A stretch of 64,000 nt of DNA from contig NZ_JAIWPE010000010.1 in NCBI RefSeq assembly GCF_021028955.1, forward strand, positions 1-64,000. The letters run 5' to 3'. Position numbers and translations under genes: made by a program. Position 1 is the first letter of the stretch; every line of letters begins with the position of its first letter. The notes under the pieces are model-generated. The model was not told the origin of the DNA. It did no database searches and worked only from the letters and a program-made list of their open reading frames with translations. This document shows, piece after piece, positions 44,167 to 53,165 of this stretch. Source of the stretch: Salipaludibacillus sp. CUR1 (lineage in GTDB: Bacteria; Bacillota; Bacilli; Bacillales; Salisediminibacteriaceae).

Positions 44167-45027
44167 TCATACCATTCCTTTCTCAAGCCAAAATGAAAGC
44201 TCTCTTGAGTGAGTGTGTGCGTCCTGATAGCCAAGTTCATACAAACGCAGCAGTCTTTTCTGATTTCGTTCAAAACTGCTGACCGGCAGATCAACGCTGG
44301 GACGGATGACATAGACATTGTCCTTTTCCTGTTCAGCTTCAATAAACGCCAGCGCTTCGTTATAAGTAATGACCCTTTTTTCGAGGGAATCTGCTACGGC
44401 AGGATATTTTCTGTACATCAGTCTCATAAATGCTGAAGTCCTCCGTGGCCTCGTACAATCATCCACCGCTTTTGTCATAATGACGACGTTTTTCCGGCTG
44501 CCGTCTTCATACGCTTTTTTTACAGGAAGCGGATCAGCAAGCCCTCCGTCAAGAAGCACTTTCCCGTTATATTCTACCGGCTGGGCAATCAACGGGAGTG
44601 AACTGGAAGCCCTGATTATTTTCAAAATGTCCTTACCGTGACGCTTCTTGTTATAATAAAGGGCTTCGCCCGTCTGACAATCCATCGTACCGACCAGAAA
44701 ATCTTCCTGGCTGTTGTCGAGAGCAGTAAAGTCAAACGGCACAATGTGATTAGGGACTTTATCAAACAAAAAGTCCATGCCGAATAACTCTCTTTTTAAA
44801 ATAAAATTTCGCCATGACAAATAGCGCGGATCCTTCACAAGCCCTATATTTACCTTCTTATTCCTCCCTTTTTGACGGGAAAGATAAGACGCCCCCATAC
44901 AGGCGCCGGCTGACACCCCGATCACATAATTAAAAAATATCCCTTTTTCAAGGAAGTACTCGAGAACTCCAGCCGTATAGAGTCCTTTCATGCCTCCCCC
45001 TTCTAAAACAAGTCCGCAATTATGCAT
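44167..45027 (-). CDS. patatin-like phospholipase (RssA/YjjU-like)
   Basis: The 286-residue protein has the patatin catalytic features: oxyanion loop LVLEGGGMKGLYTAGVLEYFL (about 6-26), nucleophile GVSAGACMG (Ser near 42) and the Asp of the dyad in LLDGGLADPLPVKKA (about 161-175). It is predicted to hydrolyse acyl esters of lipids inside the cell. ATG 45027 is preferred since GGAGAAGGG lies seven bases before it; a longer frame from 45051 starts upstream of that site. No signal peptide is present. The C-terminal segment (about 215-286) is a Tyr/Arg-rich domain common to the YjjU branch. Confidence 0.88.
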   Translation of the reverse strand: MHNCGLVLEGGGMKGLYTAGVLEYFLEKGIFFNYVIGVSAGACMGASYLSRQKGRNKKVNIGLVKDPRYLSWRNFILKRELFGMDFLFDKVPNHIVPFDFTALDNSQEDFLVGTMDCQTGEALYYNKKRHGKDILKIIRASSSLPLIAQPVEYNGKVLLDGGLADPLPVKKAYEDGSRKNVVIMTKAVDDCTRPRRTSAFMRLMYRKYPAVADSLEKRVITYNEALAFIEAEQEKDNVYVIRPSVDLPVSSFERNQKRLLRLYELGYQDAHTHSRELSFWLEKGMV

Positions 45028-45123
45028 TTTAAAGCCCTTCTCCAAATCCATTTTTTATCTCCCCTATTTCACTTCTCAAAGAGGAGGTGCTAAATGAATC
45101 ATACAGGAAGACTCGCTGCTTCT

Positions 45124-45735
45124 TCAATGATTTTCAAATCGTGAGGGAGGAGGAAACGTTGTCTCTTGTTCGAGGAAGGCTTTCCGCCGTTCTGGATCAT
45201 ACTCTCTTTTTTGCAAATCGGTTCTTAACGCAGCTAAATAATCAACATACGGGCCATATTCAGGGCCAAAAGTACCGGAGAGGTGGGCACGGATTTTTGA
45301 GGCTAATATCGGGCTCGCTCCCGAAGTCGTGACTGCAATCTTCAAACGTCCTCTGGCTAAAACAGACGGAAAAAAGAAGCTGCTCAGTTCCTGGTTATCC
45401 ACCACATTAATGAGCGGAATATACTGGCTTAAATGCCTTGCAGCTGTTTCATTTAAAGATGGAGAATCAGTGGCAGCCACCAGCAGGAAAAACCGGCTCC
45501 AATCCAGATTCAGCCGTTTGCACGTCCTCTGCAGCACGTCAGCTTCCACAACAGAGTCAGGATAGTAACGAAAATTACCGGCATCTTTCTTCAGTCCGTC
45601 TGTCAGATCAGGGCTGATGACTGTCACAGCTGCCTGTTGAGCTAAAAGATGGCGGATTTTCCTCTGAGCAACCTTTCCTCCTCCTATCACTGCACATGGG
45701 CGGTTTTTTAATTGAACAACCAGAGGAGTGCTCAT
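45124..45735 (-). CDS. sirC: precorrin-2 dehydrogenase (siroheme synthase N-terminal type)
   Basis: The 203-residue protein starts PLVVQLKNRPCAVIGGGKVAQRKIRHLLAQQAAVTVISPD, the NAD-binding motif of SirC/CysG-N, followed by LVAATDSPSLNETAARHL and NVVDNQELSSFFFPSVLARGRLKIAVTTSGASPILASKIR. It oxidises precorrin-2 to sirohydrochlorin, the middle step between SumT and SirB. It is the last gene of the nine-gene sulfate assimilation operon, 39 bases after sirB. The B. subtilis counterpart is YlnF. No separate ferrochelatase domain is fused, consistent with SirB encoded next door. Confidence 0.93.
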   Translation of the reverse strand: MSTPLVVQLKNRPCAVIGGGKVAQRKIRHLLAQQAAVTVISPDLTDGLKKDAGNFRYYPDSVVEADVLQRTCKRLNLDWSRFFLLVAATDSPSLNETAARHLSQYIPLINVVDNQELSSFFFPSVLARGRLKIAVTTSGASPILASKIRAHLSGTFGPEYGPYVDYLAALRTDLQKREYDPERRKAFLEQETTFPPPSRFENH

Positions 45736-45774
45736 TTAATCAATTCCTTTCATTTATATGATCTGTTCACGTAT

Positions 45775-46545
45775 TTACTCGTTGTTAAGTGCCGCCAAAG
45801 CTGCAGCTGCCTGGTCTTCAATCCAGTATGAAACATTTGGATGGGGAAGGTAAGTGTCTGCACTTGTATATGCAAGCCCCTCCAATTTACGTGGAATCAC
45901 TTTCTTCGTAAAATAGCCTTCACATAAAAACAAGGGAAGGACGAGCATCTTTTTATCGTCCGGAAGGCTTTCAGCGACCTGCCTTAAATTATCCGGATGC
46001 AGCGTGCCATAAACTGTTTTATGGAAGGAAAACCGCTTATCCACCTCCAGTTTAATTTCCTCAAGAAAACCTTCCCACTTCTGTTTAAAACCTGGCTCAT
46101 CGCTGCCGTGTCCGACAATCAGCAGTGTTTCATTTTCGGGTTCCGATGTCAGTGCATCCATTCTCTCAGAAATCATATCAAGAATAAGAGGGTGGTTATT
46201 CATTGGTTCACGCCAGATAATGCGGCAATGTGTCTGGACAGGTTTTAAATCTGTTGTCACGGTTGTCCCGGCTTTTACACCAAGCGCATACTTGATTTCA
46301 TCAATATGCGTACTCCCTGAAGAAATGAAGAGAGGGATCGAAATGATTGTTTCGATGCCCCGCTGTTCCAATTCCCGAATGCCTTTTTCAATTGTTTTCT
46401 CTTCAGTAAATTCAAGACAGCTTAGAACTACTGTAAGGTCTGTGTTTACCTTACTGACCGCATATTCAATATCTTTTTCCCACTGAGGATTGCTTGAACC
46501 GTGGGCGATCAGCAGGACACCAGCTTTATTTTCGCTTCTGCTCAC
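45775..46545 (-). CDS. sirB: sirohydrochlorin ferrochelatase
   Basis: The 256-residue protein has two related CbiX halves: VLLIAHGSSNPQWEKDIEY (1st, with metal-site His) and TLLIVGHGSDEPGFKQKWEGFLEEI (2nd, about 142-166), plus IVSIPLFISSGSTHIDEIKYAL and VLPLFLCEGYFTKKVIPRKL. It inserts Fe(II) into sirohydrochlorin to make siroheme for the sulfite reductase encoded upstream in the same operon. GTG 46545 lies behind GAGGGGAGG, 14 bases after sumT. The B. subtilis counterpart is YlnE. Cobalt insertion is possible in this family, but the operon favours iron. Confidence 0.93.
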   Translation of the reverse strand: MSRSENKAGVLLIAHGSSNPQWEKDIEYAVSKVNTDLTVVLSCLEFTEEKTIEKGIRELEQRGIETIISIPLFISSGSTHIDEIKYALGVKAGTTVTTDLKPVQTHCRIIWREPMNNHPLILDMISERMDALTSEPENETLLIVGHGSDEPGFKQKWEGFLEEIKLEVDKRFSFHKTVYGTLHPDNLRQVAESLPDDKKMLVLPLFLCEGYFTKKVIPRKLEGLAYTSADTYLPHPNVSYWIEDQAAAALAALNNE

Positions 46546-46559
46546 TTTATACCTCCCCT

Positions 46560-47357
46560 CTACAAGCTTATGGCTTCTTGAAAAACCGGGGAACTTTCGA
46601 GCTTTTCTTCAAACCAGGCAAGCTCTTCCCTCAGCCTGACCACTTCTCCTACCACAATAATAGCTGGAGATTGAATCTTCTTTGTTTTTACATCTTCTGC
46701 AATGGTCTCTAAGGTTCCTGTTACCGTTCTCTGGACGTCACAGGTGCCCCACTGAATAACAGCAACAGGTGTGCTTGCCGGCCGCCCATTAAGCAGCAGG
46801 TTTTCCTGTATCATTCCAATCTGCTTGACGCCCATATAAAAAACGAGTGTATCGATTCCGGTTGCCAGACTCCCCCAGTTAATTTCCTCTTTTTTCCCTT
46901 CTTTACGGCGGTGGCCGGCTACGACAGCAAATGAGGAACTCAGTTCCCGGTGTGTGAGCGGGATTCCTGCATAAGCGGGAGCTGCTATGCCTGAAGTGAT
47001 CCCCGGTACAATTTCATACAGGAGGCCGTTTTGCCGGCATGCCGCTGCTTCTTCACCTACACGGCCGAACACCGACGAGTCGCCTCCTTTTAAACGGACG
47101 ACTGTTTGGCCTTTTTTCCCGTGAAAAATAAGTATGTCATTGATCTCTTCCTGTGAAATGCAGCTTGTCTGCGGCTGTTTCCCGCAGTATATCAGCTCTG
47201 ACCCCTGTTTTGCATGATTAAGCAGTTCCGTATTCACTAACCTGTCGTAAACTATGACATCCGCTTCCTGTAAAAGTTCTGCTCCGCGAAGAGTTAAAAG
47301 CTTTGGATCCCCGGGGCCTGCCCCTACAAAGTATACTGTACCTTTATTCCTTTTCAT
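46560..47357 (-). CDS. sumT: uroporphyrinogen-III C-methyltransferase
   Basis: The 265-residue SAM-dependent methyltransferase has the two family signatures: VYFVGAGPGDPKLLTLRGAELLQEADVIVYDRLV (about 8-41) and VVRLKGGDSSVFGRVGEEAAACRQNGLLYEIVPGITS (about 86-122), then GIPLTHRELSSSFAVVAGH and PVAVIQWGTCDVQRTVTGTL. It methylates uroporphyrinogen III at C2 and C7 to precorrin-2, the first committed step to siroheme. Its place between the sulfite reductase cluster and sirB/sirC shows the purpose: cofactor supply. The B. subtilis counterpart is YlnD. Confidence 0.95.
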   Translation of the reverse strand: MKRNKGTVYFVGAGPGDPKLLTLRGAELLQEADVIVYDRLVNTELLNHAKQGSELIYCGKQPQTSCISQEEINDILIFHGKKGQTVVRLKGGDSSVFGRVGEEAAACRQNGLLYEIVPGITSGIAAPAYAGIPLTHRELSSSFAVVAGHRRKEGKKEEINWGSLATGIDTLVFYMGVKQIGMIQENLLLNGRPASTPVAVIQWGTCDVQRTVTGTLETIAEDVKTKKIQSPAIIVVGEVVRLREELAWFEEKLESSPVFQEAISL

Positions 47358-47379
47358 TGCTCACACTCCTCTGCGTCTT

Positions 47380-47583
47380 TTAGCGGCCGATAACAAAGCC
47401 CGTTTTTCTGCTGATTTTTCTCGTTTCTATTAATGACAGCTCTTCTATTAGTGGAGTTTTCAAATAATATTTTTCCAATTCAATTTCAGCCGCATCGAAC
47501 GCATCTGTTTCATTGTCTGCGGCTACGACAATTGAAACGTCTTCCTCCTGGTTAATCCGTGCTTCAAACCGGTAAAGAATCAC
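47380..47583 (-). CDS. DUF3906-like small protein of the sulfite reductase operon
   Basis: The 67-residue protein (ILYRFEARINQEEDVSIVVAADNETDAFDAAEIELEKYYLKTPLIEELSLIETRKISRKTGFVI) is a small alpha/beta domain that I believe matches DUF3906, a family found beside sulfite reductase genes in Bacillaceae. GTG 47583 lies behind GGGAGG. It is 41 bases downstream of the sulfite reductase gene and 22 before sumT, in the same operon. The function is unknown; a role in assembly or regulation of sulfite reductase is a guess from position. Confidence 0.75.
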   Translation of the reverse strand: MILYRFEARINQEEDVSIVVAADNETDAFDAAEIELEKYYLKTPLIEELSLIETRKISRKTGFVIGR

Positions 47584-47624
47584 ATGTCTGCCTCCCTTTA
47601 TAATGGTTACTTTAAAATACGGGC

Positions 47625-49241
47625 CTACGAGACTTGCTGTTCCATAATTGTACTCAGCTTCTCTTGGAGAGGTTCTTTACCTAAACGCTGGTAAAACGTA
47701 TAGAAATTTTCTCCCGGCTGCTTCTCTTCCGTAAAATATTTTATAAATTCGTAAAGTACCCCTTTCAATTGGGAGGCCTCAATTTTTCCTTTAAGCTTTT
47801 CATTAAACTGTGCCTGTTGTGTTAATGTTCCGCCAACATAGATTTCAAATGCTTCGACAAGCTGCTTATCTTTATTTTTCATCTTAATGCCTTGAAGGCC
47901 GATATCCGCAATCTGCCTTTGACCGCAGGCATTCGGGCACCCTACCATATGGATCCGAACTGGCACATCGACTTTTAAATGATCATCCAGATAGTCTGCG
48001 ATTCCTCTCATCCGGGCTTTTGTTTCTACAAGAGCAAGGTTACAGTACTCAATACCTGTGCAGGAAACAGAAGACCCGATAAAAGGTTTAGGTTCAATAT
48101 TCATGCGGTCCAGGATGTCTTCTTTAAGAAATGCCTCTACTTCTTCATCGGCAATATGAGGAATGACCACATTCTGTGAATTACATGTTCTGATCTCGCC
48201 GTTTCCGTAATGCTTGGAAATACGGGCTAATTCCAGGAGTTCAGCCGTATATAAACGGCCTACCGGAATATTTAAACCGATGTAATTAAAGCCTGGCTGC
48301 TTTTGTGGATGTACGCCGTAAAAGTAACCGGCGTTCCAGGTTTCAAACTGGTTCTTTCCTTTCGATGGAAGCTTAATATACTCATTCATTTTCTCTTTAA
48401 ATGCTTCCGGTCCCCAGTCTGCCATTAAAAACTTCAGCCGGGCCCGATGGCGCTTTTCGCGGTAGCCATAGTCCCGGAAAATAGTTGCAACCACCTCAGT
48501 CACTGTTTTAACCTGATCAGGCGTGACGAACAGATCGAGCTCCTGAGCAAGATAAGGTTTAGCTGAGAGCCCCCCGCCCACATAGACATGAAAGCCAGCT
48601 ACTGTTTCTCCGCCTATTTCCTTCATGGCAGGTGTAAACGACAGGCAATTAATTTCTGCATTTTGCGCATTATTAATATTAGAGGAGATAGAAATTTTGA
48701 ATTTTCTTGGAAGGTTCGAAAAATCACGATTATGCTGGAAATATGCATAGACATCATCCACTATGTCCTTTGTGTCAATAAGTTCCTTAGGGTCAATTCC
48801 TGCAAGCGGGTTTCCTACGATGGTCCGCATAATATCCCCGCATGCTCCGACAGATGATAAGCCCACTCTCTTCAGGCGGTCAAAAATATCCGGTATATTT
48901 TCAATCTGAAGCCAGTGAAACTGGATAGCCTGCCGGGTAGTAATATCAATCACATCCCTGCCGTAGTCTTTAGCAATAGCTGCCAGTTCCAATGCCTGGT
49001 CATATGTTAAAATTCCTGACGGGACATTCACCCTCATCATAAAATAACCGTCTTCTTTCGGCTTTTGCAAATAAAGGCCGGCCCATTTGAATAATGGCCA
49101 TTCTTCTTTAGGGATTGACGCAAAACCTTGTTCCGCATAGCGCGGAATATCCTTTAATATATCCAGTCCGTCTTTTTCCAGCTTCTTCTTTTCTTCTTTA
49201 CTCAGTTTTTCGTTGTCTGCCCAAACTTTTGTATGCCCCAT
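47625..49241 (-). CDS. sir: sulfite reductase, ferredoxin-type (siroheme and 4Fe-4S)
   Basis: The 538-residue monomeric enzyme has the tandem nitrite/sulfite reductase ferredoxin-like and catalytic domains. MRVNVPSGILTYDQ and GDIMRTIVGNPLAGID occur in the first half. The cluster ligands are in IGSSVSCTGIEYCNLALVETK (C-x5-C) and MVGCPNACGQRQIADIG (C-x3-C). It reduces sulfite to sulfide with six electrons. It is the one-subunit ferredoxin type, not the CysI plus CysJ NADPH enzyme of B. subtilis, and no flavoprotein partner lies in the operon. Nitrite reductase activity is possible in this family, but the cys genes around it favour sulfite. Confidence 0.9.
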   Translation of the reverse strand: MGHTKVWADNEKLSKEEKKKLEKDGLDILKDIPRYAEQGFASIPKEEWPLFKWAGLYLQKPKEDGYFMMRVNVPSGILTYDQALELAAIAKDYGRDVIDITTRQAIQFHWLQIENIPDIFDRLKRVGLSSVGACGDIMRTIVGNPLAGIDPKELIDTKDIVDDVYAYFQHNRDFSNLPRKFKISISSNINNAQNAEINCLSFTPAMKEIGGETVAGFHVYVGGGLSAKPYLAQELDLFVTPDQVKTVTEVVATIFRDYGYREKRHRARLKFLMADWGPEAFKEKMNEYIKLPSKGKNQFETWNAGYFYGVHPQKQPGFNYIGLNIPVGRLYTAELLELARISKHYGNGEIRTCNSQNVVIPHIADEEVEAFLKEDILDRMNIEPKPFIGSSVSCTGIEYCNLALVETKARMRGIADYLDDHLKVDVPVRIHMVGCPNACGQRQIADIGLQGIKMKNKDKQLVEAFEIYVGGTLTQQAQFNEKLKGKIEASQLKGVLYEFIKYFTEEKQPGENFYTFYQRLGKEPLQEKLSTIMEQQVS

Positions 49242-49270
49242 TCATAAACTCCCTTCTTCATCCTTATTGC

Positions 49271-49882
49271 TTAGCGGATAATTCCTTTGTTTTTTAAATA
49301 ATCGATAATCTGTTCTACTGACTGTTCTATAGAGATCCGGTCGGAAGAGACGGTTATCTCCGGATCAACCGGCTCTTCATAAGGTGCACTGATACCGGTA
49401 AATTCGGGGATCTCTCCTTTACGCGCTTTTTTATAGAGTCCTTTAGGGTCTCTTTTCTCGCATTCTTCCACCGGACATTGCACATATATTTCGATAAATT
49501 CTTCTTTCTCAACCATTCGCCTGGCAAGATCGCGATCGTCCCTGTAAGGAGAAACAAATGCTGTAAGAACAATACTTCCGTTTTCCACAAACAGCTTTGA
49601 AACTTCCCCAATTCTCCGAATGTTCTCCTGACGGTCTTCAGGCTTAAAACCGAGGTCTTTGTTTAAACCGTGGCGAATATTGTCACCATCCAGAACAAAA
49701 CTGTTAACTCTCTCCTCATAAAGCTTCTTGTGGAGGGCGTTCGCAAGGGTCGATTTTCCTGAACCGGATAAACCGGTAAACCATAAGATACAGCTTTTAT
49801 GTCCGTTAAGGTCCTGGCGCTCCTGCTTCGTTACAACAGAGCTGTGCCAGTGAATATTGGCAGAGGCAGTGTGTTTAGTCAT
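49271..49882 (-). CDS. cysC: adenylylsulfate kinase
   Basis: The 203-residue kinase has Walker [19 protein letters not shown] (about 32-49), the APS-binding segment [32 protein letters not shown] (about 62-93), the lid [17 protein letters not shown], and the C-terminal [42 protein letters not shown]. It phosphorylates adenylylsulfate to PAPS. Its ATG overlaps the sat stop codon (ATGA), so the two are translationally coupled. PAPS then feeds CysH. Confidence 0.96.
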   Translation of the reverse strand: MTKHTASANIHWHSSVVTKQERQDLNGHKSCILWFTGLSGSGKSTLANALHKKLYEERVNSFVLDGDNIRHGLNKDLGFKPEDRQENIRRIGEVSKLFVENGSIVLTAFVSPYRDDRDLARRMVEKEEFIEIYVQCPVEECEKRDPKGLYKKARKGEIPEFTGISAPYEEPVDPEITVSSDRISIEQSVEQIIDYLKNKGIIR

Positions 49883-51018
49883 ACTGTCACCCTCATTCCT
49901 TTAATGAGCACATTCACCACTTCCGGCCTGCTGAATTCAGGAGGCGGCGTTTTCCCCTCTCTCAGAAGTTCACGGACTTTTGTGCCGGATAAAATCACAC
50001 GGTCTTCAATGCCGTGCGGGCACGTTTTCGTAGATGCCATATTTTCGCACTTTTTGCAAAAGAAACTGTGCTCAAAGAAGAGCGGTGTGATACCGAGTTC
50101 CTTTCCGGTGAACTGACGAAAAATCTCCTGGGCTTCGTAGGTCCCGTAGTAATCTCCTACTCCTGCATGGTCCCTTCCGACAATAAAATGGGTGCATCCA
50201 TAATTTTTCCGGACGATCGCATGGAAAACTGCTTCCCTCGGGCCTGCGTATCTCATAGCAGCCGGAAACACAGCAAGAAACACACGGTTCTCAGGATAAT
50301 AATTTTCAAGAAGCACCTGATAACTTTCCATCCGGACATCAGCGGGTATATCATCAGCTTTCGTTTCACCGACAAGAGGATTTAAAAAGAGGCCGTCTAC
50401 GATTTCCAATGCCGCTTTTTGTATATATTCGTGGGCCCGGTGGACAGGATTCCTCGTCTGAAACCCTACAACCTTCTCCCAGCCTTTCTTTTCAAATGTT
50501 TTTCTTGTTTCAGCCGGGGGAAGATAAAACGTTGAGAACTGGTCTTTTAAAGGAATACGAACAAGAGTGACCGGTCCTCCTAAATAAACGCCTCCTCTGT
50601 CATACAGCTTTTTTACGCCCGGGTGAGCCTGATCTTTCGTTTTATAGACATTGACGGCTTCAGTCTCCTGGTCTGGGGAGTAAATTTCATGCAGTTCCAT
50701 TACTCCGTATGTTGTTCCGTTATAAGTAAGCCGTATCGCCTGCCCGGGTTTCAGTACCGCTGCCTCTTCCGCTCTCACTGGAAGGGTAATAGGCAGGCTC
50801 CAGACATGGCCGTCAGCTAAACGCATATGATGAACGACTTCGTTATAATCTTTTTCTCCCATAAACCCTGTCAATGGACTGTAAGCTCCGTTGGAAATGA
50901 GTTCCAGATCCGATAAACCGGTCTTATCGAGTGCCACTGCCTCTCGAATGCTGGCATAGTCGGCTTTTTCGTTCACTCTGTTTACTAAACTTCCTCCGTG
51001 AGGAATACTTTTCGTCAT
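49879..51018 (-). CDS. sat: sulfate adenylyltransferase
   Basis: The 379-residue ATP sulfurylase of the single-subunit type has [21 protein letters not shown] (HxGH-like nucleotide site, about 192-212), [58 protein letters not shown] (about 254-290), and a C-terminal zinc-like cluster [16 protein letters not shown] (about 322-337). It adenylates sulfate with ATP to APS. It is six bases downstream of cysH and overlaps cysC by four. The order cysH-sat-cysC matches the B. subtilis cysH operon, with cysP moved to first position here. Confidence 0.96.
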   Translation of the reverse strand: MTKSIPHGGSLVNRVNEKADYASIREAVALDKTGLSDLELISNGAYSPLTGFMGEKDYNEVVHHMRLADGHVWSLPITLPVRAEEAAVLKPGQAIRLTYNGTTYGVMELHEIYSPDQETEAVNVYKTKDQAHPGVKKLYDRGGVYLGGPVTLVRIPLKDQFSTFYLPPAETRKTFEKKGWEKVVGFQTRNPVHRAHEYIQKAALEIVDGLFLNPLVGETKADDIPADVRMESYQVLLENYYPENRVFLAVFPAAMRYAGPREAVFHAIVRKNYGCTHFIVGRDHAGVGDYYGTYEAQEIFRQFTGKELGITPLFFEHSFFCKKCENMASTKTCPHGIEDRVILSGTKVRELLREGKTPPPEFSRPEVVNVLIKGMRVTV

Positions 51019-51024
51019 AACAAT

Positions 51025-51768
51025 TCACTCCTTTTTTGATAGTGGTTTTAAATGAAGCCCGCACTCTGTTTTTTCCAGACCGGCCCATCGCCCCGCGCGG
51101 TGGTCTTCCCCTTCCTTTACTGCGAATGTGCATGGTTCACAGCCGATGCTCGGAAACTGCCTGTCGTGGAGAGAATTATAGGGCAGCTCCTTTTCATGGA
51201 TATAGTTCCAGACGTCTTGCCAGCTCCAATGAATGAGCGGGCATATTTTAATCATCGCGAATTTGTCATCTTTATTGACAAACTCTGTAGCCGCCCGTGA
51301 AGGTGACTGATCCCTCCTTAATCCTGAGAGCCACGCCGTACTTCCTTTAAGCGCCCGTTTTAATGGCTTGTTTTTGCGGATGTCACAGCACAAATCGGGT
51401 TTCGACTTCCATAACTGCTCTCCGTGAACCGATGCCTGCTCTTCCAAAGATAATTCAGGTTCTATCATATCTATTTGAAGCTCCGGATAACGCTGTTTCA
51501 CCTTATCAATCAGCTCATATGTTTCTTTAAAATGGAGATGCGTATCAAGAAACACGATCCGTGCATCTTTTTTTACTCCCGCAATCATGTCTGTCAACAC
51601 GATTCCTTCAGCACCAAAACTGCACGCGTATACAAGCTTGTCGTTGAATAAGCCATAAGCCCAGTCAATGACATTTTCTGCTTTCTTATGTTTTAAGCGG
51701 TCGTTAAAAAATTGGTAATCATTTTTCGTAAAAGTGTCATATGATGGTGTTTTTTTCCTTTCACTCAT
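51025..51768 (-). CDS. cysH: phosphoadenylylsulfate (PAPS/APS) reductase
   Basis: The 247-residue enzyme has the PP-loop-type fold: LVYACSFGAEGIVLTDMIAG (about 46-66) and VFLDTHLHFKETYELIDKV. Cluster cysteines lie in DLCCDIRKNKPLKRAL (about 120-135) and SIGCEPCTFAV (about 207-217), the CC...CxxC set of the 4Fe-4S-containing bacterial type, and the C-terminal KTECGLH supplies the catalytic Cys. It reduces APS or PAPS to sulfite with thioredoxin. The cluster suggests it can use APS; cysC downstream implies PAPS is made as well. The gene is 19 bases after cysP. Confidence 0.95.
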   Translation of the reverse strand: MSERKKTPSYDTFTKNDYQFFNDRLKHKKAENVIDWAYGLFNDKLVYACSFGAEGIVLTDMIAGVKKDARIVFLDTHLHFKETYELIDKVKQRYPELQIDMIEPELSLEEQASVHGEQLWKSKPDLCCDIRKNKPLKRALKGSTAWLSGLRRDQSPSRAATEFVNKDDKFAMIKICPLIHWSWQDVWNYIHEKELPYNSLHDRQFPSIGCEPCTFAVKEGEDHRAGRWAGLEKTECGLHLKPLSKKE

Positions 51769-51787
51769 GCCTTTCCCCCATCCCTTA

Positions 51788-52864
51788 TTAATGCTGAACT
51801 GATTCCTGTTCAGGTTTTCCGGATTTATAAAGACTTAACGTGCCTGCCGTAGCAATAATGATCGCCAGGATCAGGACCACCATGTATGGATTAGGATGCA
51901 AAAATACGTGAATTAAGCTGTAGGACATAACCAGTGAAATGACCGGAGATACTACCCACACTTTAATAATTTTCCTTATAAGACCCTTTTGCCAGAGCTG
52001 AAAACCGTTCTGGGCGCATCCAATGCCGACGATGCCGGAAGTGGTTGCCTGTGTTAGCGGGACAGGAATACCGAATATAGAGGCAATAATTACAAGGCCG
52101 CCTCCTGTGCCCGATACAGCCGTCCCCTGGAGCAATGAAAAAGAAATTATTTTTTTTCCGTTAGTTTCAAGCACTTTGCCTCCAAACAGGACGGCACCCG
52201 CTGCAACAAAAATTCCGCCGATTATCACTCCTGCAGACTGATCCATTAACCCTGCCCCGACTACCGGGCCGACCGCATTGGCCACATTATTCATTCCTGC
52301 GGAAAAAGCCTCAATAAATCCCGTAATAATCAGCAGTAATGCAAGATATTTTTTCCATTTGCCCTGCCCTGTTAATTGGGGCCATTTCTTTTCCAGCTTC
52401 AGAATCACTTTTCCAGAAACAAAGCAGATCACAAACGCTGTAACAGGGACGATCAGCCAGAAAGAGACAATAAACAGGACGTTGTTGACATTAAGTGCCT
52501 GAAAAGCAATGCCGACGCCCACTACTGAACCAATGGTCACTTCACTCGTTGATAAAGGAATGCCGATAACATTAGCAAGAAAAAGTGTAAGAGTAGCCGA
52601 AATCAAAATAACTAAGGCCACTTCCAACGAAAATACATTTGAAGGAATGATCCCTTCTCCAACTGTTTTGACAACTTCTCCTCCTCCGATGACCGCTCCG
52701 GCGAGGGCCCCCGTTCCGGCAATAAGCAGCGCAATGGACTTCTTTTTTAAAGCCCCGCTCCCGTACACAGGGCCCATCGTGGCTGCTGCCCCGCTCGCTC
52801 CTATATTCATGGCGAAAAATAAGGCAATAGCTATCGTCGCATAAGCTAACAGCATCTTTACCAC
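51788..52864 (-). CDS. cysP: sulfate permease, PiT family (CysP)
   Basis: The 358-residue carrier has about ten helices in two inverted PiT domains, with the paired signatures FAMNIGASGAAATMGPVYGSGAL (about 18-40) and FSAGMNNVANAVGPVVGAGLMD (about 187-208). PiT members carry phosphate, but the B. subtilis CysP in the same operon carries sulfate. Here it is the first gene of the sulfate assimilation operon, so sulfate is the likely substrate. ATG 52864 lies behind CAGGAGGTGG. The promoter with a CymR-like operator is 60-85 bases upstream, so this gene's mRNA leader is only about 50 bases, too short for an S-box riboswitch. Confidence 0.92.
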   Translation of the reverse strand: MVKMLLAYATIAIALFFAMNIGASGAAATMGPVYGSGALKKKSIALLIAGTGALAGAVIGGGEVVKTVGEGIIPSNVFSLEVALVILISATLTLFLANVIGIPLSTSEVTIGSVVGVGIAFQALNVNNVLFIVSFWLIVPVTAFVICFVSGKVILKLEKKWPQLTGQGKWKKYLALLLIITGFIEAFSAGMNNVANAVGPVVGAGLMDQSAGVIIGGIFVAAGAVLFGGKVLETNGKKIISFSLLQGTAVSGTGGGLVIIASIFGIPVPLTQATTSGIVGIGCAQNGFQLWQKGLIRKIIKVWVVSPVISLVMSYSLIHVFLHPNPYMVVLILAIIIATAGTLSLYKSGKPEQESVQH

Positions 52865-52901
52865 CTCCTGACAGCAAGGTTAATACCCAACAAATTTTAT
52901 A

Positions 52902-52951
52902 AACCCGATATGATTACTAGGTATTATATACGCTTAATTAAAAAGGGTCAA
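52902..52951 (-). promoter_or_regulatory. cysP operon promoter with a CymR-like operator
   Basis: On the minus strand TTGACC (52946-52951) and TATAAT (52923-52928) are 17 bases apart. From the -10 onward (52926 down to 52902) the sequence follows the published CymR pattern TAAWNNNNANWAAWNNNATNGG: TAAT, four bases, AGTAAT, three bases, AT, one base, GG. Binding there would cover the -10 and the start point, so cysteine excess would shut off the operon through CymR and CysK. The plus-strand stretch 52952-53165 has no gene and only weak promoter-like DNA before the VanZ gene. Confidence 0.7.
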
Positions 52952-53165
52952 TACAGAATTTTGAAAAAACAGGATATTATTTTAAAATGGGCTGCCCGGG
53001 AGAGTTGTTTGAATCTCATTTAATTCGGCCACACGCAGGAAAGAGGGGCTTTTTTGGATGGTGGTTGGCAATAAAGTTTTGGTTCCATTTTTTGGGATGC
53101 TTGACTGTTTCACTATTTCATTTATGATAGATAAATAATCTGCCGTCCTTAAAAGGAGTTTAAAA

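Noticed and set aside
52865-52923. S-box (SAM) riboswitch before the sulfate assimilation operon, as known for B. subtilis cysH
   Set aside because: The predicted leader is only about 50 bases and shows no S-box helices or terminator.
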